From Verrucomicrobiia bacterium (GTDB taxonomy: Bacteria; Verrucomicrobiota; Verrucomicrobiia; Limisphaerales; JADLHS01): a stretch of DNA of 64,000 nucleotides. Shown one piece after another: positions 1 to 7,882 of the stretch (its first letter is position 1; each line of letters opens with the position of its first letter). Below the pieces are notes generated by a model. The model was not told the origin of the DNA. It saw only the letters and a list, made by a program, of their open reading frames with translations, and made no database searches. Made by a program: the position numbers and the translations under genes. The stretch is from contig JAHCLO010000005.1 of assembly GCA_026125285.1 (NCBI GenBank), forward strand, positions 214,429 through 278,428, given 5' to 3'.

Positions 1-2087
1 CGGTTCGCGGTCAGTTGTTCCAAGGTCAGCTTCCGCGCGTCCGTCAGGTGCGTCACCAGCGCCGTGATGAAAACGCCGGTTTCTTGCGGCGTCAGGTCGT
101 GATGGGAAAAGCTCCGGTCCAGCCAGTTGACCAGCCGCGCCAGCGGCCAAGCGGAATCCACGGAGAGCAACGTCATTTGCTTTTCCAGTTCCGGCATGAA
201 GCGGGCTTCCAGTTTGCCACTCTCGGAAATGTCCACTTCGCCGGTTTGCGGCACGTCGGCGGCGAGCGTGAATTCCGCTTCGGCCAGCGCCGCATCGCAT
301 CCCTTCAACGTCCAGCCGAAATCATCCAGGTGCGTCTGCTCGAATTGCTCCAGAAAATCGCCCTGTTTCACGGCGAGCACCGGCACGCGGAACGGTTCGC
401 CCCGTTCTGACGGCGACTTGGCGGCTTCCACCTTCACCCGCACACGCTGGACGGCGGCGGCGATTTCCGTTTTGGCTTCCGGCTTGTCGAAGCACTCTTT
501 CAACTGCGCTTCTTCGTCGGCGTTGAGTGTGCCGAGAATCTTCACCGTGTCGGAAGCCGCGTCGAATTCCACCTTGGCGGCAAGTTCAACCGGGATTTCC
601 TTTGCGGGCTTGGCCGTCACCTTTTCGGCGACGGTCTTTGCGCCAAGTTCGCCAAGCTCAAATCGGTCCAAGTCCGCCTCTGCCAGCGGCGCAATCAAAT
701 CCCGCGCTTCCTGCTTCTCAAAACCGTTTGCAACCAAGCCATCCGTCAATGCCTTGGCCGATGCGGCAAAATTCGCCGACGCGGTAAAGGCGTAGGCGTA
801 ATTCAAATCCGCTTCCGTTTTCTTGCTCGCCTTTGGCAAGCGCAGGACGCGGCCCAAGATTTGTTCAACGGCGGTTGCCGCGTGCAACTCCGCCACGCTG
901 CAAAGGACGTAGGCAAACGGGCAATCCCAGCCCTCTTTCAACGCCTGCACCGTGATGACGTAGCGAATCGGGCAATCTGCTTTCGATAAGTCCACGCCAT
1001 CCAATCCCCGATCTTCGCCCGTCGCGCGGACGATTTGCTTTTCGGGAATCTTGAAATCTTCCAGCAAACACTTTTCCACCACTTCCACCGTCAACGTCTG
1101 CCGCGTCGCGCTTTTTGGTTGCGCCTGCAAGAGCATGATGGGCCGGATGTATTCGCCCGTTGCCGCCTTCTCGCGCTCCGCCGCCTTTTCCAGCCCGTTG
1201 CGGATGCCGATGGCCTCGCCCAAAAGTTCCTTCCACTCCGGGCGCGTTTTCAGCTTCACCGGCAGCTTGATCATGTGCTCCGCCTTCAACTCCGCCGCCG
1301 ACACGCTGTAAAGCACGTTGCTGGCGGGATTGTCCTCCGTGCCGGTCAACGTCGGCGTGGCGGTCAGTTCCAAAATGCACGCCGGGCCAAGCCGCGCCAG
1401 CGTGCCGAAGGAAAGCGGCGTGCGCGCGTTGTGCGCCTCGTCCACGATCACCACGGGCTTGCGGACGCGGAACACATTCGCCAGCGAATAATCAAACGTG
1501 CCGTCCGCGTTGCGGTCCACGTCCCGCAGGATTTCCTCCGGCACGCCCTGAAAATGGCTCATCAAATGGCCGTTGGACTGAAACACCTTCAGGCCTTCCG
1601 TGTCCTCGCGGCGAAACGCCTGCATGGTGGCCACCACGATCACCGTTTGCGAATCCAGCGCCGGTTTGGTGACGTAAAGCGCCTCGCCGATGTCCATCAC
1701 GGCCACGCTGCCAAGCTCCGCTTCCAATGCCTGCCGGTAAGGATGCTCGCGATTGCGCAATGCCTTCAAGGTCTGCTCGCGGATGGCTTGCGACGGCACC
1801 AGCCAGATCACCAGCGAGTTTTCCGCCTGCAACAAATGCCGGTTCGCCACGCCGATGGCGTGACACGCCACCAGCGTCTTGCCGCCGCCCGTGGGGAGGC
1901 GCAGGCAGATGTAGGGCAGGCCCGGCAGCTCTTTCACGTTGCGATAGGCGCGGCCCTCGCCTTCGTGGATTTCGCCTGTCGTTTCGTAAAAGGCCGTGCC
2001 CGCCTTACCCAGCTTGCGGCAGTTCTCGAAATACCGTTTCAGCCAGTGCAGGGCGCGGCATTGATAATCTTTGAGTTCGTGCGTCAT
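1..2087 (-). CDS. res: Type III restriction enzyme Res subunit (partial, 3' end beyond window)
   Basis: The minus strand is open from an ATG at 2087 to the window edge, giving about 695 visible codons with no stop. Near the N-terminus there is a helicase Walker A, LPTGGGKT, with Lys about residue 70, then a DEAH box (VDEAH, D216-H219) and a TATP motif (ELTATPT) shortly after. This is the superfamily 2 helicase order of type III Res subunits, which translocate on DNA and cut when two unmethylated sites are met. The C-terminal endonuclease domain (PD-(D/E)xK) is expected beyond the left edge and cannot be seen. It lies downstream of mod on the same strand, separated by three small genes, so it is probably the last gene of the RM operon. 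Long open frames on the plus strand across this stretch are antisense shadows. Confidence 0.9.
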   Translation of the reverse strand, partial: MTHELKDYQCRALHWLKRYFENCRKLGKAGTAFYETTGEIHEGEGRAYRNVKELPGLPYICLRLPTGGGKTLVACHAIGVANRHLLQAENSLVIWLVPSQAIREQTLKALRNREHPYRQALEAELGSVAVMDIGEALYVTKPALDSQTVIVVATMQAFRREDTEGLKVFQSNGHLMSHFQGVPEEILRDVDRNADGTFDYSLANVFRVRKPVVIVDEAHNARTPLSFGTLARLGPACILELTATPTLTGTEDNPASNVLYSVSAAELKAEHMIKLPVKLKTRPEWKELLGEAIGIRNGLEKAAEREKAATGEYIRPIMLLQAQPKSATRQTLTVEVVEKCLLEDFKIPEKQIVRATGEDRGLDGVDLSKADCPIRYVITVQALKEGWDCPFAYVLCSVAELHAATAVEQILGRVLRLPKASKKTEADLNYAYAFTASANFAASAKALTDGLVANGFEKQEARDLIAPLAEADLDRFELGELGAKTVAEKVTAKPAKEIPVELAAKVEFDAASDTVKILGTLNADEEAQLKECFDKPEAKTEIAAAVQRVRVKVEAAKSPSERGEPFRVPVLAVKQGDFLEQFEQTHLDDFGWTLKGCDAALAEAEFTLAADVPQTGEVDISESGKLEARFMPELEKQMTLLSVDSAWPLARLVNWLDRSFSHHDLTPQETGVFITALVTHLTDARKLTLEQLTAN

Positions 2088-2117
2088 GGCCTGAATTCCC
2101 AGCGTCTCGATTCCCCG

Positions 2118-2330
2118 TTACGCCTTGTCCCACTCGCGCGGCGGAATGTTGGCGGCTCGCAGGATTCGTTTGGTCAGGCTCCAATCAATGTCTCCGGCGT
2201 GCGGATTGGGAATGGTCAACCGCGTTTCGCCTTTCACCATGAACGGGTGTTTCCCATCCTGATATGGCCCGGTCCACCCGAAGGAGCGCAGCCGGCGCAA
2301 CAATTCCCGATGCTTAATGGGCTTGGGCAT
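2118..2330 (-). CDS. hicA: HicA-family mRNA interferase toxin
   Basis: A 70-residue protein with the HicA/YcfA layout: basic N-terminal helix (KHRELLRRLRSFGW), then the catalytic-type histidine in GKH (H28) and a beta strand with TRLTIPNPH. HicA toxins are small double-stranded-RNA-binding-fold ribonucleases that cleave mRNA and are neutralised by HicB. The gene overlaps the end of the upstream hicB by 17 nt, the usual coupling of such pairs, although the order here is antitoxin first. It sits between mod and res of a type III RM operon. The family is recognised from the motif; activity is inferred. Confidence 0.82.
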   Translation of the reverse strand: MPKPIKHRELLRRLRSFGWTGPYQDGKHPFMVKGETRLTIPNPHAGDIDWSLTKRILRAANIPPREWDKA

Positions 2331-2586
2331 GGGCGGGCTTGCGGCGGTTGCTGCGGTTCAGATTCAACCCGTCAATCTTCGGCAGTTTGTGGCCCAGGCG
2401 CAGTCCCAGCAGCAGCCACTCCTCCAGCGCCCCGCGCAAATCCTCCCGGCACTCCTCCAGCGTTGCGCCCTCCCCCCAGCAGCCTTTGCACGGCGCGATG
2501 CTGCCGAAGAACCGCCCGTTCTCCATCAACTCGTAGTGCGCCCGCCGCATGGCCGCTTCAATGTATTCGGTCAGCATAAATCTCAT
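2314..2586 (-). CDS. hicB: HicB-family antitoxin
   Basis: About 90 residues from the ATG at 2586, which overlaps the stop of the preceding small gene as ATGA; a second ATG at 2577 is possible. An open frame extends further upstream but into the preceding gene. The N-terminal part has the HicB partial RNase-H-like pattern: YIEAAMRRAHYELMEN, then FFGSIAPCKGCWGEGAT and a helix ECREDLRGALEEWL. There is no obvious C-terminal DNA-binding domain, so autoregulation may depend on other elements. It pairs with the overlapping downstream hicA. The C-terminus is basic (NRSNRRKPAHAQAH). Confidence 0.8.
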   Translation of the reverse strand: MRFMLTEYIEAAMRRAHYELMENGRFFGSIAPCKGCWGEGATLEECREDLRGALEEWLLLGLRLGHKLPKIDGLNLNRSNRRKPAHAQAH

Positions 2587-2771
2587 TCGTAAATCGCGTC
2601 CGCCTCGGAATACTGGGCGGCCAGTTGCGACGCGGAAAAACGGCTCCACTCCGCGTCCTCCTTTTCGCCGGCGCGCCGCGAAAGCAGAAAATCCACATAG
2701 TGCAGCGTCTCCGCCTGCAAGTTCTCCGGCAGATGTTTCGCCTTCTCAAAAATCATTTCGGCTGTGCTCAT
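2583..2771 (-). CDS. DUF2281-like small protein
   Basis: The likely start is the ATG at 2771 (MSTAEMIFEKAKHLPENL), giving 62 residues; an in-frame start at 2810 is less likely because it adds a low-complexity leader. The pattern 'KAKHLPENLQAETLHYVDFLL' with a charged tail is typical of DUF2281 and related small proteins often found beside toxin-antitoxin genes. Its stop overlaps the hicB start by 4 nt, so it is translated with hicBA. Function is unknown; it could be an antitoxin without its partner or a third component of the module. Confidence 0.65.
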   Translation of the reverse strand: MSTAEMIFEKAKHLPENLQAETLHYVDFLLSRRAGEKEDAEWSRFSASQLAAQYSEADAIYE

Positions 2772-2813
2772 GCGTAAAATCGTAAATCGTAAATCCTCAA
2801 TCGTAAACACCGT

Positions 2814-4460
2814 TCACTCCGTTTTGATTTCGTAGGGGATTTGCCGGAACGTGATGCCCTCGCGTTTCAGGCGGTTCGCGCTCAGGCGGCAGGCCGTGCC
2901 GTAGATCACGCGCGGCCCGGTGTGGGGTGGCAGGTGTTTCAAAACGTCATTCGTCAGCACGTTGCCGCCGCTCGGCTTCTTGTCGTCCAGGATGCCGTTG
3001 AACAAAAGGTAAATGGCCCGTCCGTTGTGGACGCCGAGCAATGGTGAACGCGGGTAGGGCGCGTCACTCCGTGCGCGCCGTTTGTTGGCGTTCGGCGGCG
3101 GGCAGAGGACTACCCGCCCTACCGGAGGCAACGGCTCGCCGGTTTCGGTGAAGAAAACATGGTGCGCCAGGTCCGCGAATTTCACGGCCTCGGCGATTTG
3201 GCCGCGCTCGTCAAACAACGGCTCGCCCAGCGTGCAATAGCGGAAACCGCCGCCCGAGCCGGGCGTCTCGCCGTAACCAGCAATGACGCGCTTCAATCGC
3301 TCGGCGGTGATGTCGCGGGCGATCTTCTGCTCCATTTCGACAAGGATGAAACGGCGGCTGCCACCGTCCTCTTTGTTCAACTGCAAAACGGCGTGGCCGG
3401 TTGTGCCGCTGCCGCCAAATGAGTCCAGAACCAAGTCGCCGGGATTCGTGGCGATCTCCAAAACACGCTTCATTAAACGCGTGGGTTTTGGAGTATCGAA
3501 AGCGGTTTGTGTTCCGAAGATTGACTGAACCTCTTTTCGTGATTCATCGGTGTGACCGACTTCGTCGTGAGGCCACCACGTCCAAGGAACAAACCCTTCC
3601 ACTTCCGATAGGTAACGAATCACGCTTGGTTGAGATTTTTGATCTTTGCCGAAGTAAATCCGCCCCTCTGCTTTGAGCTTCAAGAATTCTGGCTCAATAG
3701 TGCTCCAACAACGGCCTTCTGGCGGTTTGTGAACCACACCGGCAGGCGTGTGTATCTCATACATCTGATTGGGCCGGTAGCCTTGAGCGGTCATTGGGAT
3801 TCCGCGCCATCGGCCTCGCGGATCGTCGTTCGGATTCTTGTAAATCTTCGCTTGTTCTTCAGTCAGGGGAACACGATTGCGACTCTGCTTAAACAGTTCC
3901 GGATTTTCAGCATAGACAACCAAATACTCGTGAACATCGCCGATTGCTTCGCGATTCTCTCGCGAGTAGCGCTTTTGCCAAATACAAGTCGCGACGAATC
4001 GTTGTTTCCCAAAAATCTCGTCCATCAATGCACGTAAGTTCTGAACTTCGTTGTCATCAATCGAAATCCAAATCGAGCCATCCTTGCTGAGAAACTGCCG
4101 CAGCAAAACGAGCCGCGGATACATCATGCAGAGCCATTTGTCATGGCGCGACAGGTCTTCGGCCTCCTTGCCGACCACCTGACCGAGCCAGCGTTTGATC
4201 TCCGGCGCGTTCACGTTGTCGTTGTAAATCCAGCCCTCGTTGCCGGTGTTGTAAGGCGGGTCAATGTAGATGCACTTCACCTTGCCGCCGTAGTAGGGCA
4301 GCAGCGCCTTGAGCGCGTGCAGATTGTCGCCCTCCACCAGCAAATTGCCCTCGCCCGCCGCGCCCGCCGACAATTCCTGGTCGCACTTGACCAGGCGATA
4401 CGGCACGGCCTTGTGATGATTCACGACGGCGCGCTTCCCAATCCAATCCAGCGTCGGCAT
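2814..4460 (-). CDS. mod: Type III DNA adenine-N6 methyltransferase (Mod)
   Basis: A 548-residue beta-class site-specific DNA methyltransferase. Catalytic motif IV DPPYNTG is at residues 67-73 and the S-adenosylmethionine-binding motif I, SFGGSGTTG, at about 347-355; this order (IV before I) defines the beta class of adenine methylases. Mod methylates and also provides sequence recognition for the Res partner, which lies three genes downstream on the same strand. About residues 446-471 (DNA 3045-3125) look like an interspersed repeat read in frame, just before the conserved-looking SPLLGVHNGR segment. Only 42 bp separate its stop from the next small gene. The AT-richer centre (3500-4050) probably contains the target recognition domain. 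Confidence 0.92.
   Translation of the reverse strand: MPTLDWIGKRAVVNHHKAVPYRLVKCDQELSAGAAGEGNLLVEGDNLHALKALLPYYGGKVKCIYIDPPYNTGNEGWIYNDNVNAPEIKRWLGQVVGKEAEDLSRHDKWLCMMYPRLVLLRQFLSKDGSIWISIDDNEVQNLRALMDEIFGKQRFVATCIWQKRYSRENREAIGDVHEYLVVYAENPELFKQSRNRVPLTEEQAKIYKNPNDDPRGRWRGIPMTAQGYRPNQMYEIHTPAGVVHKPPEGRCWSTIEPEFLKLKAEGRIYFGKDQKSQPSVIRYLSEVEGFVPWTWWPHDEVGHTDESRKEVQSIFGTQTAFDTPKPTRLMKRVLEIATNPGDLVLDSFGGSGTTGHAVLQLNKEDGGSRRFILVEMEQKIARDITAERLKRVIAGYGETPGSGGGFRYCTLGEPLFDERGQIAEAVKFADLAHHVFFTETGEPLPPVGRVVLCPPPNANKRRARSDAPYPRSPLLGVHNGRAIYLLFNGILDDKKPSGGNVLTNDVLKHLPPHTGPRVIYGTACRLSANRLKREGITFRQIPYEIKTE
3045..3125 (-). repeat. Interspersed repeat inside mod
   Basis: This segment shares its core (cactccg.gcgcgccgtt and a terminal cgccctaccg) with the intergenic sequence at about 6160-6243. 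It has the look of an imperfect inverted repeat bounded by 'gggtagggcgcg' and 'cccgccctaccg'. Here it is within the mod reading frame and adds about 25 residues. The match was made by eye, so the limits are approximate. Confidence 0.55.
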
Positions 4461-4580
4461 GGCGCGGAGAATAGGGAGCGGGCGGAAGACTGGCGAGCAG
4501 GGAAATCAAACCGGCGCGCGGCCGTGCTCAATCGGAGGGCGCCCGGCGTTAAGAGCGGATTGAGGACGAAGTTTTGAAGA

Positions 4581-4670
4581 TGGTGGTAGGTGATGGATTC
4601 GAACCATCGAAGGCGTAAGCCAGCAGATTTACAGTCTGCCCCCGTTGGCCACTTGGGTAACCTACCCACC
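4581..4670 (-). tRNA. tyrT: tRNA-Tyr (GUA anticodon)
   Basis: Read on the minus strand, the sequence starts GGTGGGTAGGTTACCC and ends ACCTACCACCA. The 7-bp acceptor stem GGTGGGT/ACCTACC has one G-U pair, followed by discriminator A and an encoded CCA (4581-4583). The anticodon stem-loop is CAGACTGTAAATCTG with anticodon GTA. A long variable arm, as expected for bacterial tRNA-Tyr, is followed by the T arm GATGGTTCGAATCCATC. It is about 90 nt including CCA. Confidence 0.97.
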
Positions 4671-4688
4671 GTCCCGATTTTGCGGGAC
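4671..4688. other. Small hairpin next to tRNA-Tyr
   Basis: gtcccg-attttg-cgggac forms a 6-bp stem directly 5' of the tRNA gene (relative to its direction). It is too short to call a terminator; it could be part of the tRNA promoter or a processing region. Confidence 0.3.
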
Positions 4689-4749
4689 GGGGATTAAGCC
4701 AGACGCCCTCAACCTTGTCAATCTACTCCACCCGCCCTAACCTGCCGGT

Positions 4750-6093
4750 ATGTTCGATTCCTTAAGCGGCAAGCTTCAGAACGCCTTTCGCAACCTGCGC
4801 GGACTCGGAAAGATTTCCGAGGCCAACGTGGGTGACGCCTTGCGCGAGGTGCGGATGGCGTTGCTTGAAGCCGATGTAAATTTCAAAGTGGCGCGCGACT
4901 TCATTGAGCGGGTCAAGACCAAATCCCTCGGCGCGGAAGTGGTGGCGAGCATTCAACCCGGCCAGCAAATCGTCAAAATCATTCATGACGAACTGGTGGA
5001 TTTGCTCGGTTCCGCGAACGCCGGCCTGAATTTCAGCGGCAATCCCACCTGCATTCTCCTGGTCGGTTTGCATGGCGCGGGTAAGACCACCTCCGCCGGC
5101 AAGCTCGCGCGCTTGATTCAGAAACAGGGGCGCCAGCCGTTGTTGGTTGCCGCGGACGTGTATCGCCCGGCGGCCATGGACCAGTTGGAGACTCTGGGCA
5201 AGCAACTCGACCTCCCAACCTTTGTCCAACGCGGCGAGCGGGAGGTATTGCCGATCGCCCGGGAAGCCCTCGACTTCGCGAAGCGAAACAACCGCAACAC
5301 CCTCATCTTCGATACCGCGGGCCGGCTGCAAATTGACGAACCCCTCGTGCAGGAACTCGTCCGCTTGCGTGACCTGGTGAAACCTCAGGAAATCTTGCTC
5401 GTGCTCGATGCCGCCACGGGTCAGGAAGCGGTCAACGTCGCCACGCATTTCGATCAGGCGCTGAACATCACCGGCTCGATCCTCACCAAGCTCGATGGCG
5501 ACGCGCGCGGCGGCGCGGCGTTGAGCCTGAAGGCGGTGACCGGCAAACCCATCAAGTTTGCGGGCGTGGGCGAAAAGCTCGACGAGTTCGAGCCCTTCCA
5601 TCCCGAGCGTATGGCCTCGCGCATCCTCGGCATGGGCGACGTCGTGAGTCTCGTGGAGAAGGCCGCCGAAGCCGTGGACCTTGAGGACGCCAAGCGCATG
5701 GAGGAAAAGATGCGCAAGGGCGAGTTCACGCTCGAAGATTTCCTGGACCAACTGCGCCAGATGAAAAAGCTCGGCCCGTTGGAAAACATCATGAAAATGC
5801 TGCCGGGCGGCGCAGAAGCCTTGCAGGGGCAGGATATGTCCAAGCAGGAAAAGGAATTCAAGCGCATGGAAGCGATGATTTGCAGCATGACGCCCCAGGA
5901 ACGCAAAAGCCCGCAAATCCTGAACGCCAAGCGCCGCATCCGCATCGCCAAAGGCAGCGGCGCGAGCGTCACCGAGCTGAATACCATGCTCAACAAATTC
6001 GGTCAGATGCAGCAGATGATGAAAAAGATGGGCAAGTTCCAGAAGATGATGGCCCGCATGGGTGGCGGCATGCCGGGGATGTTGCCGCGGTAA
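4750..6093 (+). CDS. ffh: Signal recognition particle GTPase Ffh (SRP54)
   Basis: 447 residues, normal length for Ffh. The N-domain (1-90) is followed by the G-domain with G1 GLHGAGKTT (106-114), DVYRPAAMDQL, G3 DTAGRLQ, and G4 TKLDGDARGG. The C-terminal M-domain is methionine-rich (MQQMMKKMGKFQKMMARM) and binds the signal peptide and SRP RNA. Ffh directs nascent membrane proteins to the translocon through FtsY. It is divergent from the tRNA-Tyr gene and 62 bp separate the annotated ends from the tRNA-side hairpin. A 445-codon open frame on the opposite strand is an antisense shadow. No clear Shine-Dalgarno sequence precedes the ATG. Confidence 0.98.
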   Translation: MFDSLSGKLQNAFRNLRGLGKISEANVGDALREVRMALLEADVNFKVARDFIERVKTKSLGAEVVASIQPGQQIVKIIHDELVDLLGSANAGLNFSGNPTCILLVGLHGAGKTTSAGKLARLIQKQGRQPLLVAADVYRPAAMDQLETLGKQLDLPTFVQRGEREVLPIAREALDFAKRNNRNTLIFDTAGRLQIDEPLVQELVRLRDLVKPQEILLVLDAATGQEAVNVATHFDQALNITGSILTKLDGDARGGAALSLKAVTGKPIKFAGVGEKLDEFEPFHPERMASRILGMGDVVSLVEKAAEAVDLEDAKRMEEKMRKGEFTLEDFLDQLRQMKKLGPLENIMKMLPGGAEALQGQDMSKQEKEFKRMEAMICSMTPQERKSPQILNAKRRIRIAKGSGASVTELNTMLNKFGQMQQMMKKMGKFQKMMARMGGGMPGMLPR

Positions 6094-6111
6094 GGTCATC
6101 GCGTGGCGTCG

Positions 6112-6245
6112 TTCTCAGAGCCGCAGCACTCCGGTGCCGTGACGTACCAATTCCGAGACAAGGTGGGGCGAGCCACTCCGGGCGCGCCGTTCAGCCAGCG
6201 GGTGCCGGACTGCGGCGCGCACGGCGTGACGCGCCCTACCGACGC
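6112..6245. repeat. Intergenic palindromic repeats between ffh and the serpin
   Basis: The convergent intergenic region holds 'ctcagagccgcagcac', matching the element at 56469-56540, and then a longer element (6160-6243) with cactccgggcgcgccgtt and cgcgccctaccg that resembles the segment inside mod at 3045-3125. Both look like short non-coding interspersed repeats. No gene is supported in 6094-6346. Confidence 0.5.
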
Positions 6246-6346
6246 CGCGCGCGGGTTTCCAAACTTCTGAGTGCCTCCCGCTGGGCTTGGAGAAACTCCT
6301 GACTTCGCATCACCGTTGCTCCCCCAAGCGGATTACCGCGGGAAGT

Positions 6347-7612
6347 TCAGCGTGGATCCCTCAAATGACCGAGGAACAAGCACGCGCCACTGGCGCGATG
6401 TTGGATGGCAAAAAGGAACGGACGATCCACACGCACTTCAATGGGCTTGGGTTTCTCCATGACGGCGGACGCCGCGAACATCGCGACCGCCGTGGCGGCG
6501 GCGGCTTCCGTTCCTTTTTCATCCAGGTTGAGGAAGGTTTTGTGAAACACTTCTGAGATGTAGAGGTAGTCGTCTGGACGCCGCGGGGCGATGCGGTCGA
6601 AGTTCGCGCTGCCGCGCGGCTGATCGAACGCGCTTTTCATCCCCAACTTCTGCAACTCCCGGCCCAAAGCCATGACCGGCGGCTCAAGTTTGAATTTGGG
6701 CAGATGGAGAATGACTTCTTGCGGGTTCAATCGGGCACAGTCTGCCAGCGACCGTGCGGTCAGCGCTTTCTCCAAATCCGCCAGTCCATCCACTCTGTCC
6801 GGAAGCAGAATGAGGAAATGCAGTTCGCCGCCCCGGTAGGGAATGTTCAGGGCAACGTGGCCATTGCGCCGGGCAAAACCGAGCGTGCGTTTGGCGGTCA
6901 TCATGGGCACGTTGACGAGATTATTTGCCCCCAAGTGAAATGGCTGCGACTTGGTGGCTGAGGCGCGAAATTCCTCGGCCCAAGGCGCCTTCAGGTAGAT
7001 TGCATTCACCAACACAAGGCGGGTGAGATCGTTCAACGCACCTTCGGGAATCAGGTCACGGATGCGCTGGCGCGTCTGGTCCTCGACCCAATCGTTGATA
7101 TGCTTCGTGGCGCCCGCGGGATTCCGGGCAAAGTCCAGCGGTTCAAACGGCGCCCCATAGTCATCCCGCACCAGGGTGAGAAACGGTTCCCGAAAGACGT
7201 AGCCCGTCTGACCGAACAAGCAGTTCGCCCCGGTCAGGATGATGGGATCGTTCGTGGCGCCATACTGCTGCATCCGCTTAACCTCGCGGGCACTTTCTCG
7301 CATCACCTCCTCCAATGCCATTCGCAACGCGGCAAACGAGCGATGCACCGCCGCATCGTCCTCTGGATAGTGAAGCGCTCGCTGCATCTGGCTGCGCGTC
7401 TCGCCCTCGGCCCCCGCGTAGGTCATGGCCAGCGCGCTCTGAATGGAATAGGGCGAGAGCAGGGCGTTCGCACCCGGCGGGCCGGATGTTTGCAGCAGCT
7501 CGATCCCGAGTGCGTTGATCGCATCGGCGGCGGGAGTGGTTGGTTCAGCCGCATACATGGGAACGGCGGCAAGGAAGACAGCCAGGACCAATTGTTTCAT
7601 GAGCCTCATCAT
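6347..7612 (-). CDS. Secreted serpin-family protease inhibitor
   Basis: 421 residues with an N-terminal signal peptide (LVLAVFLAAVPMYAA) and then a full serpin fold. Visible serpin signatures are NALLSPYSIQSALAMTYAGA near the N-terminus, NWVEDQTRQRIRDLI, LVLVNAIYLKAPW, and the reactive-centre hinge EKGTEAAAATAVAM followed by the C-terminal VDRPFLFAIQH. The hinge is rich in small residues, as in inhibitory serpins. Counting from the hinge Gly as P15 puts P1-P1' at Ala-Ser (in MFAASAV), which would suit an elastase-like protease; the register is inferred. Starts at 7612, 7609 and 7600 are all possible. Probable role: protection against host, predator or self proteases in the periplasm or outside the cell. 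Confidence 0.93.
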   Translation of the reverse strand: MMRLMKQLVLAVFLAAVPMYAAEPTTPAADAINALGIELLQTSGPPGANALLSPYSIQSALAMTYAGAEGETRSQMQRALHYPEDDAAVHRSFAALRMALEEVMRESAREVKRMQQYGATNDPIILTGANCLFGQTGYVFREPFLTLVRDDYGAPFEPLDFARNPAGATKHINDWVEDQTRQRIRDLIPEGALNDLTRLVLVNAIYLKAPWAEEFRASATKSQPFHLGANNLVNVPMMTAKRTLGFARRNGHVALNIPYRGGELHFLILLPDRVDGLADLEKALTARSLADCARLNPQEVILHLPKFKLEPPVMALGRELQKLGMKSAFDQPRGSANFDRIAPRRPDDYLYISEVFHKTFLNLDEKGTEAAAATAVAMFAASAVMEKPKPIEVRVDRPFLFAIQHRASGACLFLGHLRDPR

Positions 7613-7882
7613 GCATCTAACGTGATTCAGCCTTATTCCATACCCGAAGGCAATTCACAAAACGCCTCCGGTTGGTACGCGCCTTCACGCCAACAAACCG
7701 GTAACTTCCACGGATGTTAAACCGGGTTTCTCATGCTGGTTCGCCGGAGCGCCAGGTGTTAGTCGGTATTGCGCGGTCCGCGTGCGCAAAGCCGGTCACG
7801 CAATGGCGATCCGAGCGCTTGACGCATGGTTCGCAGGATGAAAATTGCGATCAACTCCGAGCCGTGACTGCGTTACGTCCCG
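7613..7882. other. Intergenic region without a supported gene
   Basis: The stretch between lysA's stop and the serpin start has no open frame with gene character and no clear terminator or riboswitch. It should hold the serpin promoter, but no convincing -35/-10 pair was seen. Confidence 0.5.

Noticed and set aside
1035..2579. Long plus-strand open frame
   Set aside because: Antisense to res, hicA and hicB; no recognisable domain.
4762..6099. Open frame of 445 codons on the minus strand
   Set aside because: Antisense to ffh, which is unmistakable; the translation is His/Leu-rich with no motif.
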